Shown piece after piece: positions 10,260 through 20,989 of a stretch of DNA of 64,000 nucleotides. The notes below the pieces were generated by a model that ran no database searches, was not told where the DNA came from, and saw only the letters and a list, made by a program, of their open reading frames with translations. The stretch comes from Suillus spraguei (Eukaryota; Basidiomycota; Agaricomycetes; Boletales; Suillaceae): positions 62,001 through 126,000 of the forward strand of contig JABCPU010000096.1 of NCBI GenBank assembly GCA_016800925.1. The letters run 5' to 3'. Within the stretch, counting starts at the first letter, position 1; each line of letters starts with the position of its first letter. A program made the position numbers and the translations under genes.

Positions 10260-12480
10260 ATGACGGACATCCGTCAGTTACTTGTGTCCTTTGATACGTC
10301 TGATCTCACCCCCTCCGACCTCACGGCGTTCATTCGGCTTGCATGCATGGCAAAACCATTCATTCACCAGTGCATGACTGACATCCACCATCCACCCACC
10401 CACCCTCCAGAAGTCGTTATACTCCTTCTTGCTGATGCACTTGGCCAAGACCGACCCACTGTCCTCGCATGCTGGGTAGCATTGCGTCAGGTTATCTGGA
10501 CTCATGATACAGTACTCCCAACTGACCAGGAGATTGAGGCTTTTAACTGTCATGGACTTATGTGTGGTATTGGTGCGTTGCTGTTCGTCATTTCTCTTCT
10601 TTCACTGACATATTCAAACCTCATAGGATATCATGACTTGTATCCACTGACACGTGTATGCCAGAGTCCTGAATGCATGAACTACTGTGATGGCAATGAA
10701 GTAGCCACTCTCACGGATGTCAATAAATTTCAGGCTAGCCTCTTTACGCTATGAGATGGTTCTCTTCCAGTCCATTTGGTATCAACTTATTGTCGATGTA
10801 TGTTCTTTATTTTCCAGTAATGCCTACTGACCATTTCATTCAGAATGTCATACCAGATATTACCACAACTATTGGACTAACAATGCCAACTCAACACGCA
10901 TGTACTATGCTGGTGTTCCCAGCGTCATTCAGGCTGCGAGGCATTTCTATATTGAAGCTGCATTGTTGGAAGTTTTTGCAGCAATGAAAGTCTTCGGATG
11001 GTACGTGGCAAATTCTCGTCTTTCTCAGATGACAATAACGGTAACCTTTTGTTCCAGGATGTCTAGTATGAACTGTACTCGCATGTACAACTACGCACTT
11101 GCTCAACGGCACACCTACATATCGAACAATAGATGTGCTTTTGATGCTACACTTCCACAAGCTTTTGACGAGGAATTTTCATGGCAGTATACCCTTCGAA
11201 TGCGCGACACTGACATCCTCAATGGATTTTTTATCCACTCACTGCTACTGGAGAAGGCAGAGCATAACAGTTGCCTTGTTCTTCCCCATGATGAGCAACA
11301 ATGGATCCGAATTGATGTTGCGCTGAGTGAGCGCAACAAAGAAATGGAAGGTATTGGGCAGGAAGCATACCTGCATGCCTGTGACTTATGCTTCATCATT
11401 ATTGGTGACAACCCAAAACGTAAGTCGATTATTTCTCAAGTGCAAGGTGTAATGCAATTGATTACACGCTGTAGTGAAGATTCAAGCAGCTGTTTGTGAC
11501 AGTAATACTATTGGGCACCCTTGTTGCGCAGTGCATGACTGCAAAGTCCCGCTTATGACCAACCATTATCGTCTCTGTCCGGACCATCAAGACTTGAACC
11601 TGCAGTGCGCAGTTGATGGCTGTGATGAGGCCCATACCTCTGGATCTTGAACATGCAGCAATGCGGACCACCAGGCTCTTGAAGATGCCTACTTCAAGCC
11701 TGCAAAAGCTCTCTTCCAGCTGTGAGCACAGCTCAAGAGGGCTGGCATTACGTTGCTCTTGGACTCTGTTCCTTCACCCTCCGATGGTGGTAGTAGCAAC
11801 TCTAACAGTGCAGATGAAGATCTTGAGGTAATTCTTGACTCTGAATGTGACGATAAGCTGGAGAACGGCAACAGACACCTCAGAGCAAGGTTTGGTTGGC
11901 ACCGAACCCATAATGAGCAGCTTATCATGCAACCTTGTGGGGTGATATTAGCACGGGCTACATTTTTTGGGTCCAAGGCCGTCTCTGCTGTTAATGTGAG
12001 TTATATACAGTCTTACTGATGCGGGGCTAACATTTAAACAAGGAATTTGCGAAGATGGTATTCCCTACTGCTGCATCAACACCTGAATTTTTCATCTTCA
12101 ACAACAACTGCAAGCTCCGCACTCACCAGGACACTATTGGTGATGATCACTTTGCCGCAACAGGGATGCCTGTGGATGTGTTTCACTTCAACTCAAAACA
12201 TATGGAAACTGACACCTACTGTCAGCAGCACTGCAACCCTGCTGCTTTCCCAGAGCTCACTTCCAGTGGCAAGTGGCGATTTAATACATCGATTTGGGAA
12301 CAGACAAATGTATGGCTAGGTGGGTATCAGGCAATCCTCTGGGACATGTCTGTAAACCAGTATAACTTTTATCTTGATGAGATGATCAAACACCGGAACC
12401 GCTATGTTATCTCAGAGTTAGAGAGACAAGGACATTCTCCTTGGACAATTTCTATGGATTCTCTGTTTGACAGTGACTAG
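10260..12480 (+). pseudogene. KDZ-type transposase-like gene with CxC5/CxC6 cysteine clusters, decayed
   Basis: Multi-exon plus-strand gene. An N-terminal helical region (from ATG 10260) leads to a cysteine cluster, RVCQSPEC then YCR and CHTRYYHNY (10650-10900), matching the CxC5 cluster associated with KDZ transposases. A second zinc-cluster region follows at 11500-11700 (HPCCAVHDC, CPDH, LQCAVDGC, TCSNADH; CxC6-like). The C-terminal part (11880-12480) has a transposase-core look: FNNNCKLRTH, HFNSKHMETDTYC, and NTSIWEQTNVWLGGY. In-frame TGA codons lie at 10752, 11648 and 11723, each where the family context suggests Arg. FNNNC has Asn where I expect the catalytic Asp (Y/F-D-N-x-C), so the core may be catalytically dead. 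Confidence 0.8.
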
Positions 12481-12962
12481 TACCGTTTGCATTACATAGT
12501 TTGCATTACTTGCATTGTCTAGATTTTTATCATTTATAATTCTATCCCTTGTTGTGTGGTCTTGTCCGGCATTCAAGCTCTTTGAAAATGCATGATTTGG
12601 GAGAATAATACATGCAAGCTTCATCATCTCCAGGTATCCCAATTGTATCCACTCGTATTGTATCAGCTTCATCATCTCCTTACTCTACCACTCTCTCCTA
12701 CTCGCATCATATCAGCTTCGCTGCCACATGTTTTAAATAGAATTCAAGTTCACATATTTTAAGTTAGACTTAGGCTTGCCATGTGTTTTTAAAACACCAG
12801 CAATTGTATTGATGTTAGAGTGATAGAATGATTGATCACGAGCCACATCTGATATGAGAAGCATACAGTACAGGTTATGGTACAAGCAACACTGATGAAA
12901 TGTACAGACACGATATAGTACAAGTTGAAAGCTAAACACATGTAAAATTTGCACAAAACATA

Positions 12963-14549
12963 CTATCTGCACTTCGCTCTCTTGCTCATTCCAGCGCTTG
13001 GGGTGTATTCCTCTTCTTCATCAGCAACATGCTTGAGGAAGTTGCGGTGCCATGAGCGGCACCTATCAAACCCCATCTGCTTTGCTGCTGCACAAAGCTC
13101 ATTGTTGCATTTGTTCCAATTGAGTATATTACTTGGGGGGGACCAGTTCTTCACATTCTGCAGTGAAGCGCTGAAAATAATGAATTCATAATAATCAGTA
13201 GATAGTACTTGATGCTTACAGGAGTGCTTGGTCATGCATGTGCTCAGTCTGTAGGTGCTTGACAATCACATCACGCATCACGGATGTTCTCCAGCGTGTG
13301 TTGGAATATGCGTTCAACCTTCTGTAGGCCCTGGTTGTCTTGATTGGGGTAGAGTACCTGTCAATTTAAATAGTTAGTGTTAATATTGAACAAGTCAAAA
13401 AGGATGACATACAGCAGTAGCATAATATGCCGAGTGACGAGATTTCAAATTCAGGCGCTTGTTAGGAGGATGGACCCACGCGGTGATAGTAACTGTTGTC
13501 AGGAGGAACCACATATGAGAGAGGGATGCAATTCCACCATCTTCTGAGCATGTCAAGTCCTTGATCTGAACCCCTCTCTGGTGAAGCTCCTTCTCCACGC
13601 CCCACTCATATGTTGGGGGATGTGTGACGGCTTTCATGATGCTGATGTGGGTGGTGGCCAAGACATTCTCATTCTGGTCACCGTAGGTCTGCAGCCTGCC
13701 GATGGCACTTTTGGAGGTTTCAGAAACAGACACCACAAATGGCCAGTATGGAAGGATATCAGTGTCACATGTGCGAAACATCAGTACCAAGTCTGTAATC
13801 CCAAGCTGGTAGCTTTTTTTGGGAGGTAGATCTGCTGTAGCGGGCGTGTCTACCATACGCGTCATGTGGATAGGTAGTGATATGTTGAACTCATCCGGAA
13901 TGGTAAGAGAGTCGACAATGGTCCCCATCGCAGTGCACAAGGGCACCAAGACCGCCTTGTGAATTGCTGAAGGCAGGGTGACAATGAGTTCTTGAAGATG
14001 GTGATTATATGATGGTCTAAAGCAAAGTATATGATCAGCTCCAATTTGGAAAGGATGTGAAGACTCACTTCTGAACCACCTTGCAGTCAGAATCGATAGC
14101 ATCTAAAATGTACGCATAATCTTCTTCTGAAATGTTTGAGAACACCTATGGTAATCAGCTTGAGAAAAATAAGAAACAAGAAACTTCTCATACCTCAAGT
14201 TCAGGTCCATCACTACCAGTTTGAATTCTACTGATAATCAATTCACGCAGTCCTACAGAGCTCGGGAAATGAATTGCATGGCCTGTGAGTTACAAAAAAA
14301 CGTACCAGGCCCTTGAACATTTGATGTCACATTTGCGATATTTGCTGGCTTCAGTGAGCCTGGTGTCGACTGAGGCTCGTTTGTCACTGTAGGACTTGAA
14401 ACTGGGTCTGTAGTAACAGTAGTGGTTCGACCTTTCATAAAGATGGTTGGAGAACTTTTGACATTCCCTAGAGATGGCCCTCTGAATGATCCAGAAATTT
14501 TTGGCTGAGGTTGCCAGTTGTTGCACTGTAACAAACGGATTGGAGGCAT
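12963..14549 (-). CDS. Uncharacterised transposon-borne protein B
   Basis: I do not recognise this protein. Exons seem to run from about 14549 (MPPIRLLQCNN, a Thr/Ser/Pro-rich N-terminus) through 14160-14250 and the long exon 13412-14040, then 13219-13359, to the stop at 12963 (ending MSKRAKCR). The long exon has a Lys-Ser-Tyr-Gln-Leu-Gly-Ile-Thr-Asp-Leu strand, then PYWPFVVSVSETSKSA and RLQTY. That order (Asp-Leu-Val-Leu, then a V-x-V-x-E-x-x-K strand and an R/QxxxY helix) is reminiscent of PD-(D/E)XK nucleases, but this is only a weak shape match. The C-terminus is acidic then basic (DEEEEY…KRAKCR). It lies tail-to-tail with the KDZ gene inside the same inverted repeats. Confidence 0.5.
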
Positions 14550-14772
14550 GGTTCTCAAAAGGTAACACTTTATTAGAGTGGCACCTTATAAGCAAATACT
14601 GTGGCATAAACCAGCATTCAACTTTTAACCGGGTTTTCTGCTGTAAAATAAGGGGTAGTATGAGCCTACACAAGCAAAATTTCACCAAGTCTGACAGTTC
14701 CTAATTGAATGAAAAACTCATGCCAGTGCCATTGTTTATGCAAAGAGCTGTAACTAAGTAGAACTTGTCTAA

Positions 14773-15973
14773 TTAAAAAGGTGGTAAAGATGGTAAGGCT
14801 TGATCATTGGGTCCCATAAAAGAATAATCTACATGAGAGGTATCATTTAACCAAGTGCTAAATGGATCAATCTGGGGATAACTTGTAAGATCTAATGGAA
14901 GTTCAGAATTGGTGGTAGCTGCGGTATCATGATGCATATCATCTATGTTCCGGAATAGTGACACGAGAGCGTCACTCATCTCACTGGTTAAGTCAGTAGG
15001 GAGTTGCAATCCAGTGTCAGTGGCAGATGGGTCCACTGGTAGTAAACTCGGAGGCAGCGTATGACCTGAAGGACAAGGATTAGCCAACCGTCGAAGTAGT
15101 ATATCAGATTACACTTACATTTCACATCTGAGTTTGAGATGCTACCCGGGCCATTACTACCAGTCAGAGATGCAGTGTTAGCTTTGATTTCAGCCAAGAG
15201 AGTATTCCACTGGCCAGCAGGACTATATCCTGCATTGACGGCATGTTCCACCTTATTGCCTGAATTCTTGATAGCCGCCGATAAGCAGCACAATGCTTAT
15301 AGAATGTCACCTTAGTATAGGTGCAATTTGGAAAGGTAGTAGTGAAGAGGGTCTGGATCATCTGGTCATCTGATAGATCGACAAAGAGCTGAATCCGGGT
15401 AACCATATCACATGCATACTTCCAAGGAAATCGTGCTTGGGCACCTGGAGGGACAGTAGCAAAGGCGTTGGGTTGGACAATAGCTGGCACAGGCACTAAT
15501 ACAGGTGATGTGTCTGAGTCACCAGCGGTGAGCAACAGAGGTGACGTCACAGTGGGACTAGGTGATTTAGTAAGTGGTAAGGGAGTGGGCAACTGCAGAG
15601 AGACCAGAACAGGGCTCGCAGGGTTGTTACTACTGGCGTTCCTCTGCTGCTTTAATGGTGAGGTGATCCCATCCGATCGTGAGAGATGCATACCTGTGGT
15701 ACTAAAGGATCGTTTTGACAGAGACTGGACAGCCGCAGGGGTGCAACTAAGAGATAAGACCCTCTCAGCGAATCCGAGTAGCATATTATTGTCAGTGAGA
15801 TCAATAGAATGCAGAAGGATGGTTGAATTGGGGGGACTGAGAAGTGGTGTCTTGATATCTTGCTCGATCCAGGCATGCTGATCACTGCAATATACTGCAA
15901 TATAGTCTCTGAGGTCGAATCTCATCAATAGTGGCTGGTCTCCTGGCACAAACTTTCCAGGCGTGGCGCACAT
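14773..15973 (-). CDS. Uncharacterised transposon-borne protein A
   Basis: Not recognised. The frame from ATG 15973 (MCATPGKFVPGDQP) encodes about 240 residues: an N-terminal ordered part (DLRDYIAVYCSDQ), a Ser/Pro/Thr-rich middle, then RFPWKYACDMVTRIQLF and an apparent helix-rich segment (FYKHCAAYRRL), which might be a small DNA-binding fold. Near 15255-15290 the natural continuation (NSGNKVEHAVNAGYSP) lies in another frame, so there is probably a frameshift. A 53-bp intron (15066-15118, GTAAGT…CAG) then leads to the last exon, ending …DQALPSLPPF at 14773. It shares the minus orientation with gene B and sits inside the KDZ-like element. Confidence 0.5.
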
Positions 15974-15989
15974 AAGCCTCACCAGGCAG

Positions 15990-16842
15990 GGAGGGTCGTT
16001 GTTCTAGCATTATTCAAGTTGACTAGTCAGTGCCAAGGAAACCATCTAATAAATATAAAAGACTGTACCTTCAACCAGAGGACTACGTCAATCATATTGC
16101 AGATCATGATACTCAGACTTTGGTCAGCTTGAAAGGGTTGTTCAGCCACCAATGTCCGCTGGTGGCTAAGAACATACATAGTTCTGTGCATAGTTGGGGT
16201 CTAACGGCTGGGCATAAACTTATGAAGCAGCTGGGAGCGACTGAGTAGTAGTAACTGGAGGGTGGTCAAGCTGAGTAGATGTGGGGTCAATGGTGGAAAG
16301 CGGTGGTATGATATGCTGTTGAGCAGCAACTGGAGAAGATATGGATGCGACTCGGTGAACCTTACACCCTCCGCCACCTCACAACACTGCTTGCAGTAGC
16401 GTCATGTGCAGTTCCTGTTGGCCTTCCACGCTAAGTACCCTGCTTCAAGTTGCGGCAGTCAGCTTTAGTACACAGGACCGTATCAGTCATACCACGTCAG
16501 TGAGACAACCTAGTAAGAAAAGTCACTGTGAACATACAAATTTTATACTGAGATGGCGATCAATATGGGGACTTGTCCTGTATATTGTGCACATTGAAGT
16601 ACTAATAGTCTAACTTGTAGCAGGTGTAGGTCCAAGTAACATAGTGGGGGGTGGGGGGGCAGATGGTGAAAACATTGCCTTGCCGTTGCGATATATATGC
16701 CAGACGCAGCTCCAGGCAATGATCACAGCCGAGCAACAGTGAACTCCGCTGAAGTTGTTTGGTCGATCTACTGGAACCAAGTTGAGTCTACGAATTGTCT
16801 ATGGATTCGGCTCACTTTCCACGAAAAGAATTAGTAATGCTC
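15990..16842. other. Non-coding right part of the KDZ-like element
   Basis: No convincing gene. A 72-codon plus frame at 16030-16248 shows no family features. A G-rich run (near 16648, gggggtgggggggc) stands out. 'gtctac'-type motifs reappear near the right inverted repeat. Confidence 0.4.
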
Positions 16843-16881
16843 CCGGATTTTCTACACGTAGTCTATGGTAGAGTCTACCCA
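16843..16881 (-). repeat. Right terminal inverted repeat of the KDZ-like element
   Basis: Reads CCGGATTTTCTAC…GGTAGAGTCTACCCA on plus, the inverted partner of 10012-10048. The flanking bases on the two sides (…gtgta and cgtact…) do not form an evident target-site duplication. Confidence 0.7.
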
Positions 16882-17039
16882 CGTACTCTCAAAGTTCTGC
16901 AAATTCTCATTATTTTCGCAATTGAAAAGGTGATGGGACCAAGGTTTTGTGGTGGCAATCAACAAGCTCCAAATTTTACTTGATGTGTGCATTCTTACAT
17001 GTAATCATATAACGGTCCATCCTGTACCGGTACGACAGC

Positions 17040-17690
17040 AGTGAAATTCGCTGCTTGGACAGCTTTTTCGAGCTCACTCCCAAACTTGAAGGCGAATCGA
17101 TTCTAAACATTCACAAAAAAATAACCCGCCATTGTGACAGTCAGTTTCGCTTCTAAATCCTTCTTGAAATTTCAAGCTTCAAGTGGGATTAGCATCAGTC
17201 TACATCGATATGAATATAAATAAAATGATCGATGCAGTCGATCACGCTGCGAAAGAGAAAGCTGTACATAGTATCGGTTCCTGACTCGGAAGATGAAAAG
17301 AGGTTCCGCAATTATCAGATTTCTGGTCGGAACATTGCAGGGAACCAAAGTCCAATGTGCCGCTAGGCGGACTAAATTCGGGTGTCCGTGCCTGCGGTAG
17401 ACTTAGTCTTAGTTCAAGAAAACAGAAGATGACCGGGACGTCTTCCTTCCTTGTCAGGGTAAGCCACGTATGCCTCGACGATTAGAACCTCATGTGTTAC
17501 GTATCAAAATTTTGGATCATAAGCAAATAAAAAAAAGCATGGTGCACCGAAACCCACGATTTCCACACCAACTTAAAGCCCATCTCTTGTCAAATGGAGC
17601 AGCTTATTCCAAGCACCACAGCTGTTCGAGTGTTTGAAGATCATACTGACAACATAAACGCAGTAGCAGCTTTGCCAGATGGCTCTCCTG
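17040..17690. repeat. Copy B of the dispersed duplication (uninterrupted)
   Basis: 17040-17195 matches 4870-4997, and 17196-17690 matches 6757-7300. In this copy the two parts are contiguous. The block ends inside a WD40 start: from the ATG near 17595 the plus frame reads VRVFEDHTDNINAVAALPDG and stops being WD40-like at about 17690, where the minus-strand Rtc1-like relic begins. Confidence 0.75.
17595..17690 (+). pseudogene. 5' fragment of a WD40 gene
   Basis: About 32 codons from ATG 17595 read EQLIPSTTAVRVFEDH and INAVAALPDG, the usual start of the WD40 family whose intact member is at 56792-57748. It is cut off after the first half-blade. Confidence 0.65.
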
Positions 17691-17694
17691 TCCG

Positions 17695-18390
17695 AGGCAA
17701 AAGCTAATATCCCGTTGGTATCCCCGTCGATACAAGAGAGCGCCACGCGCGGAATGGCATCAATAGGGCGTACAGACCTACGCATGTCAACTTGAACAAA
17801 CGTTCCAGATGCATGCTGAACCCAAAGTGCATGCGAGTTACGGATATGACTGCCGCGTCTTATATTCCACGTCTCTACAGGATCAACACGGTTACCTTTT
17901 GGATCCTTCTCTTGGGTAACAGAACTGGAGGTATTAATGAACGCTGGAGTTGCGGACTGTAGTCGAGGGCTGACTAATTGTTCCCTGCCACTCCTTCCGC
18001 CCAAGTCCTCATTGGACACAAGTGCAATCTCGGAGTGGAACTCAGGACGCCAGAGTACTCAGCGTATGGGAAATGATGGATGTAGGGTATAGGGTAGGAT
18101 GATGCGCAATATAACGAACGTGCTTGATGTGGCGAAGTCCCAAACCTGATGCCCCATGAGTAAACGTGGCGCAATAAAATAAAAACCAACGTACTTCGAC
18201 AGTGTGGTCCAAACCTCCACAGACTATCTAGCTCTTATCGTGACCAATAGCACCACTGATATTACTGGGAGCCGGAGTGTTACGCCAGTCCAATGCGAAA
18301 ATTAGGCCTGCGTGGGCCACACCCATCTGGCCCACTTAAAGATCCCGGCGATAAATTGATCCGTTACCAAAACCTACAACAGCTTGAAGG
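17695..18390 (-). pseudogene. Relic of an Rtc1/WDR24-like WD40 gene (SEA/GATOR2 subunit)
   Basis: Minus-strand pieces in order: GFGNGSIYR (18380), HAGLIFALDW and IVCGGLDHTVE (18320-18210), an intron-like GTACG…CAG, VWDFATSST, VLWRPEFHSEIALVSNEDLG (18060-17995), then WNIRR, NSHALWVQHASGTF, VDMRRSVRPIDAIPRVAL and ILAFASDR (17860-17700). These are the landmark phrases of the Rtc1/WDR24 beta-propeller, a GATOR2/SEACAT component of TORC1 amino-acid signalling at the vacuole. Stops interrupt: TGA at 18059-18061 where Arg is expected, TAG where Trp is expected, and one TAA. Both ends are missing, so this is a dead partial copy. Confidence 0.7.
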
Positions 18391-18874
18391 GGATGGGATA
18401 GACATGATGTAGCAAGAGACCGAACGGACGCTGGATGGTGGACTCCGAAAAGCCTACATCAACACCGAGCACGCTAGGACGTGAAGCACATGCATATCTG
18501 AGTCGGAGACCGGGAGCTTGACACGTGAGCGGTATTATTTACCGCCTAGCAGGAAAACAGGGTATAGCATTCACACAAAATTGTTGTCTTCCGGTAGTAC
18601 GTGAACATTGAGCATGCAGTATCTAGTATCTGGTATCTAGTAGACGTATGCAGGGTAAAAAACATTGAACCTCATACAATGAGCGCCAATGCCAAGATGG
18701 TAACATGCGGGACATAAGCAATTCCCAACCATAAAAATATGATAACAGAAGAACAAAATCGATGAAATGCGAAGCTCCCAATCTACAGACGAGCTAACAA
18801 AGATAGTCGAGCCCGCTCAACAATAAGAGATGTCGTGTTGCAATCCTGATTGACAGGACAGCAGGGTAGATCAA
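18391..18874. other. Intergenic, no gene recognised
   Basis: No convincing coding sequence. A short repeated 'agtatctagtatctggtatctagtag' simple tract occurs near 18619-18643. Part of this region is probably the 3' UTR of the AA14-type gene. Confidence 0.4.
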
Positions 18875-20862
18875 CTACTTGAAAAGAAACCGACGACGGA
18901 CAGGCTTGTGAACCATCCGTTTGCGGCATGTCCCGGTGGCGCTCGACGCGCTCGACACAGTAGTGGCTACCAGATTGTTGGCCGATTGTGAGGCTGTGCG
19001 ATCACTTGGTGTAGGAGTGGTTGCAACCACGGGAGGCTGAACCGTAGATGTGATCAACACTGTGCTAGTAGCAGTCTTGCATGATGCAGCTGCGGCACTG
19101 GAAGAGACTATGGGTGATGAAGCAGGTGGTGAAGCGGGTGGTGAGGCAGGGGATGAAGCAGGTGGTAAGTATGATGAAGCGGGTGGTGAGAGTGATGAAG
19201 CAGGTGGTGAGGGTGATCCAACAGATAAGGGCGGTGCAAAAGATGGTGAGGCCGATCGAACAGCTGATGAGTGCGGTGTAACAGATGGTAAGGCCGATCG
19301 AACAGCTGACGAGTGCGGTGTAACAGATGGTGACGGTGATGCAACAGCCGATGAGGGCGGCGCAACGGATGAGGGCGGCGCAACATATGGTGACGGTGAT
19401 GCAACTACTGGTGACGGTGATGAAACAATTGACGAAGATGATGAAACAACAGATGAGGGTGAAGCAAGCGCTGCAGCCACTGTGGCAGCAGAGGACGATG
19501 TACCAAAGATATCATTCTGTGCTCCTGTAGTGATGTATCAGATACAACGTCTCCAATGACAACCAAAACATGGAAACCCTCACCGTCCTGGAACCCGCAA
19601 TTGCTATTGTACGCCGGGCTCTTGGAATGGCCACTCTGGTCAGTGCCGTTAACCTTGATGTTGTTTCCCTCAGCCTGATTCCAGATCAAGATTTGCTTGG
19701 CACCCTGAGTACATTCGCTCTGGTCCTCCTGGCACCAGACGGGAGGCTTTGGGGTGGCAATAGGGGTAGTAGAGGTAGCGTTAGTGACCATGCACTTGAA
19801 TCCCTGCATGTAGATGTTAGGCTCGCCGCACCCATTCGGGATCTAGAAGATATTGTTAGTTGGCGGAAATGAACGCAACCGAGAAACAACGAACCCAAAC
19901 CCACTGTTAAAGATAAATGAAAGTTAGCCTTGTCAGGGAAAGCAACCATTAATAACTTACAGCACACGTGCAACCATCTTCAGGACAAGCAGGCATGTCC
20001 TTGGGAACATCGTAACTTGTAACACGTTTCCAAGGGGTGCTATAATGAAGGTCAGGGGAATTCGCAGGGTCATGGGATATGAACGCACTTATAGCGGACG
20101 GTAAACACGGCGAGGTTATCCATCGTAACCTGGCTGATATCCGACTGATTAATTAATAAGCTTTGTGGTCAATCAGACAATAAACAGGAACAAACTTGGT
20201 AAGAGATTGCGAATGCAGTCCCAGCAGCCATAGACTGGTTCTGTGTATGCACTACCCATTGTCAGCGCGACTGTTCGATCATACTTGATACGTACTCACT
20301 GTTAGGAGAACCTATGCAATCACTATCAGAAAGAGGTGCGCCGGCCAAATTTGTGATGGAGTAGCCATCAGGGTGGTTTTTACCATCACCCCACTCGGTT
20401 GCGAACTGTCCATTAAAGGACAGGGACGTTACCCCACGGTTAGCGGCAATTTCGACAGTAAAGGAACCTCCGGCGGGTCTGGTACAGGCAGTGAGTTTGA
20501 CACGATTAGAACAGAACGCAAAACACACAGTTCAAGGAAGTCTCCTGGCGCAGGGGGAAATTCGTCACACTAAAAATGTAAGCACGAACTCATGGTCCAA
20601 AAAATATGAACACACCTGATTGAAATGATGAAACCAGTAGTCACTCTGCGTCAGCATCCACAGGGGGCTGACTGGGTCGTCATTGTTATAATTGACCTGG
20701 CCCTGCGCAGTGCCCTAGAGACAGAACACTATCCAGTGAGTTGAACCGCGCGACATGGAGTGCTAGACTGACATTAAAGCAATACATTGCCTTATGGAAC
20801 GCGGCCATATGCGCGTTAGCTAGCAGAGCGAGAGACGATAGCGCAAGCAATTTTAGAGTCAT
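18875..20862 (-). CDS. AA14-type lytic polysaccharide monooxygenase with Ser/Pro-rich tail
   Basis: Secreted copper enzyme family thought to cleave xylan on cellulose fibres oxidatively. From ATG 20862 a signal peptide ([15 protein letters not shown]) precedes a mature N-terminal His ([11 protein letters not shown]), the expected copper-brace residue. Following exons give [105 protein letters not shown] and WCQEDQ…[16 protein letters not shown], all typical of AA14. Seven or more 45-60 bp introns join in frame. After SNCGFQDG an unusual tail of about 200 residues follows, built of Ser/Pro/Ala/Val repeats and ending in a basic [10 protein letters not shown]. It may serve as a wall-anchoring or linker segment. 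Confidence 0.9.
19100..19440. repeat. Imperfect coding tandem repeats (Ser/Pro tail)
   Basis: GGTGATGA/GGTGATGC-type units repeat with variable spacing. On the minus strand they encode [15 protein letters not shown] and [12 protein letters not shown] motifs. One 36-bp unit (…gcggtgtaacagatggtaaggccgat…) occurs almost twice around 19255-19330. Confidence 0.7.
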
Positions 20863-20989
20863 TGCTGAAACTTTGAAAGGATCGACAGGAAAGAGAGTGG
20901 TGTGTAGAGAATGCAAATTCGCGTGCAACGCGTACTATGATGGACTGGCAGGAAGGAAAGACAACGATATGGGAGAAAGAAAGATGAAA

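Larger units (their letters stand above)
10012..16881. mobile_element. KDZ-like DNA transposon with terminal inverted repeats (about 6.9 kb)
   Basis: The two edges are inverted copies of each other. The left end (10012-10048) reads TGGGTAGA, TCTACC, GACT, TAGAAAATC in order. The right end (16843-16881), read on the other strand, gives the same blocks in the same order with a few substitutions and a small indel. Inside are a KDZ/CxC-type transposase-like gene on plus (10260-12480) and two minus-strand genes of unknown type (12963-14549 and 14773-15973). Extra 'gtctac' motifs cluster near both ends. I could not see a convincing target-site duplication. Stops in the transposase suggest a non-autonomous, decayed copy. 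Confidence 0.7.

Noticed and set aside
16030..16248. 72-codon plus ORF in the KDZ element
   Set aside because: No family features and no ATG-supported gene context; left as non-coding.
10005..16890. Target-site duplication of the KDZ-like element
   Set aside because: Flanking bases do not match over a convincing length; not claimed.
19050..19559. Plus-strand Gly/Glu/Asp-rich ORF
   Set aside because: It is the reverse strand of the Ser/Pro tail of the AA14-type gene, whose conserved exons are on minus.
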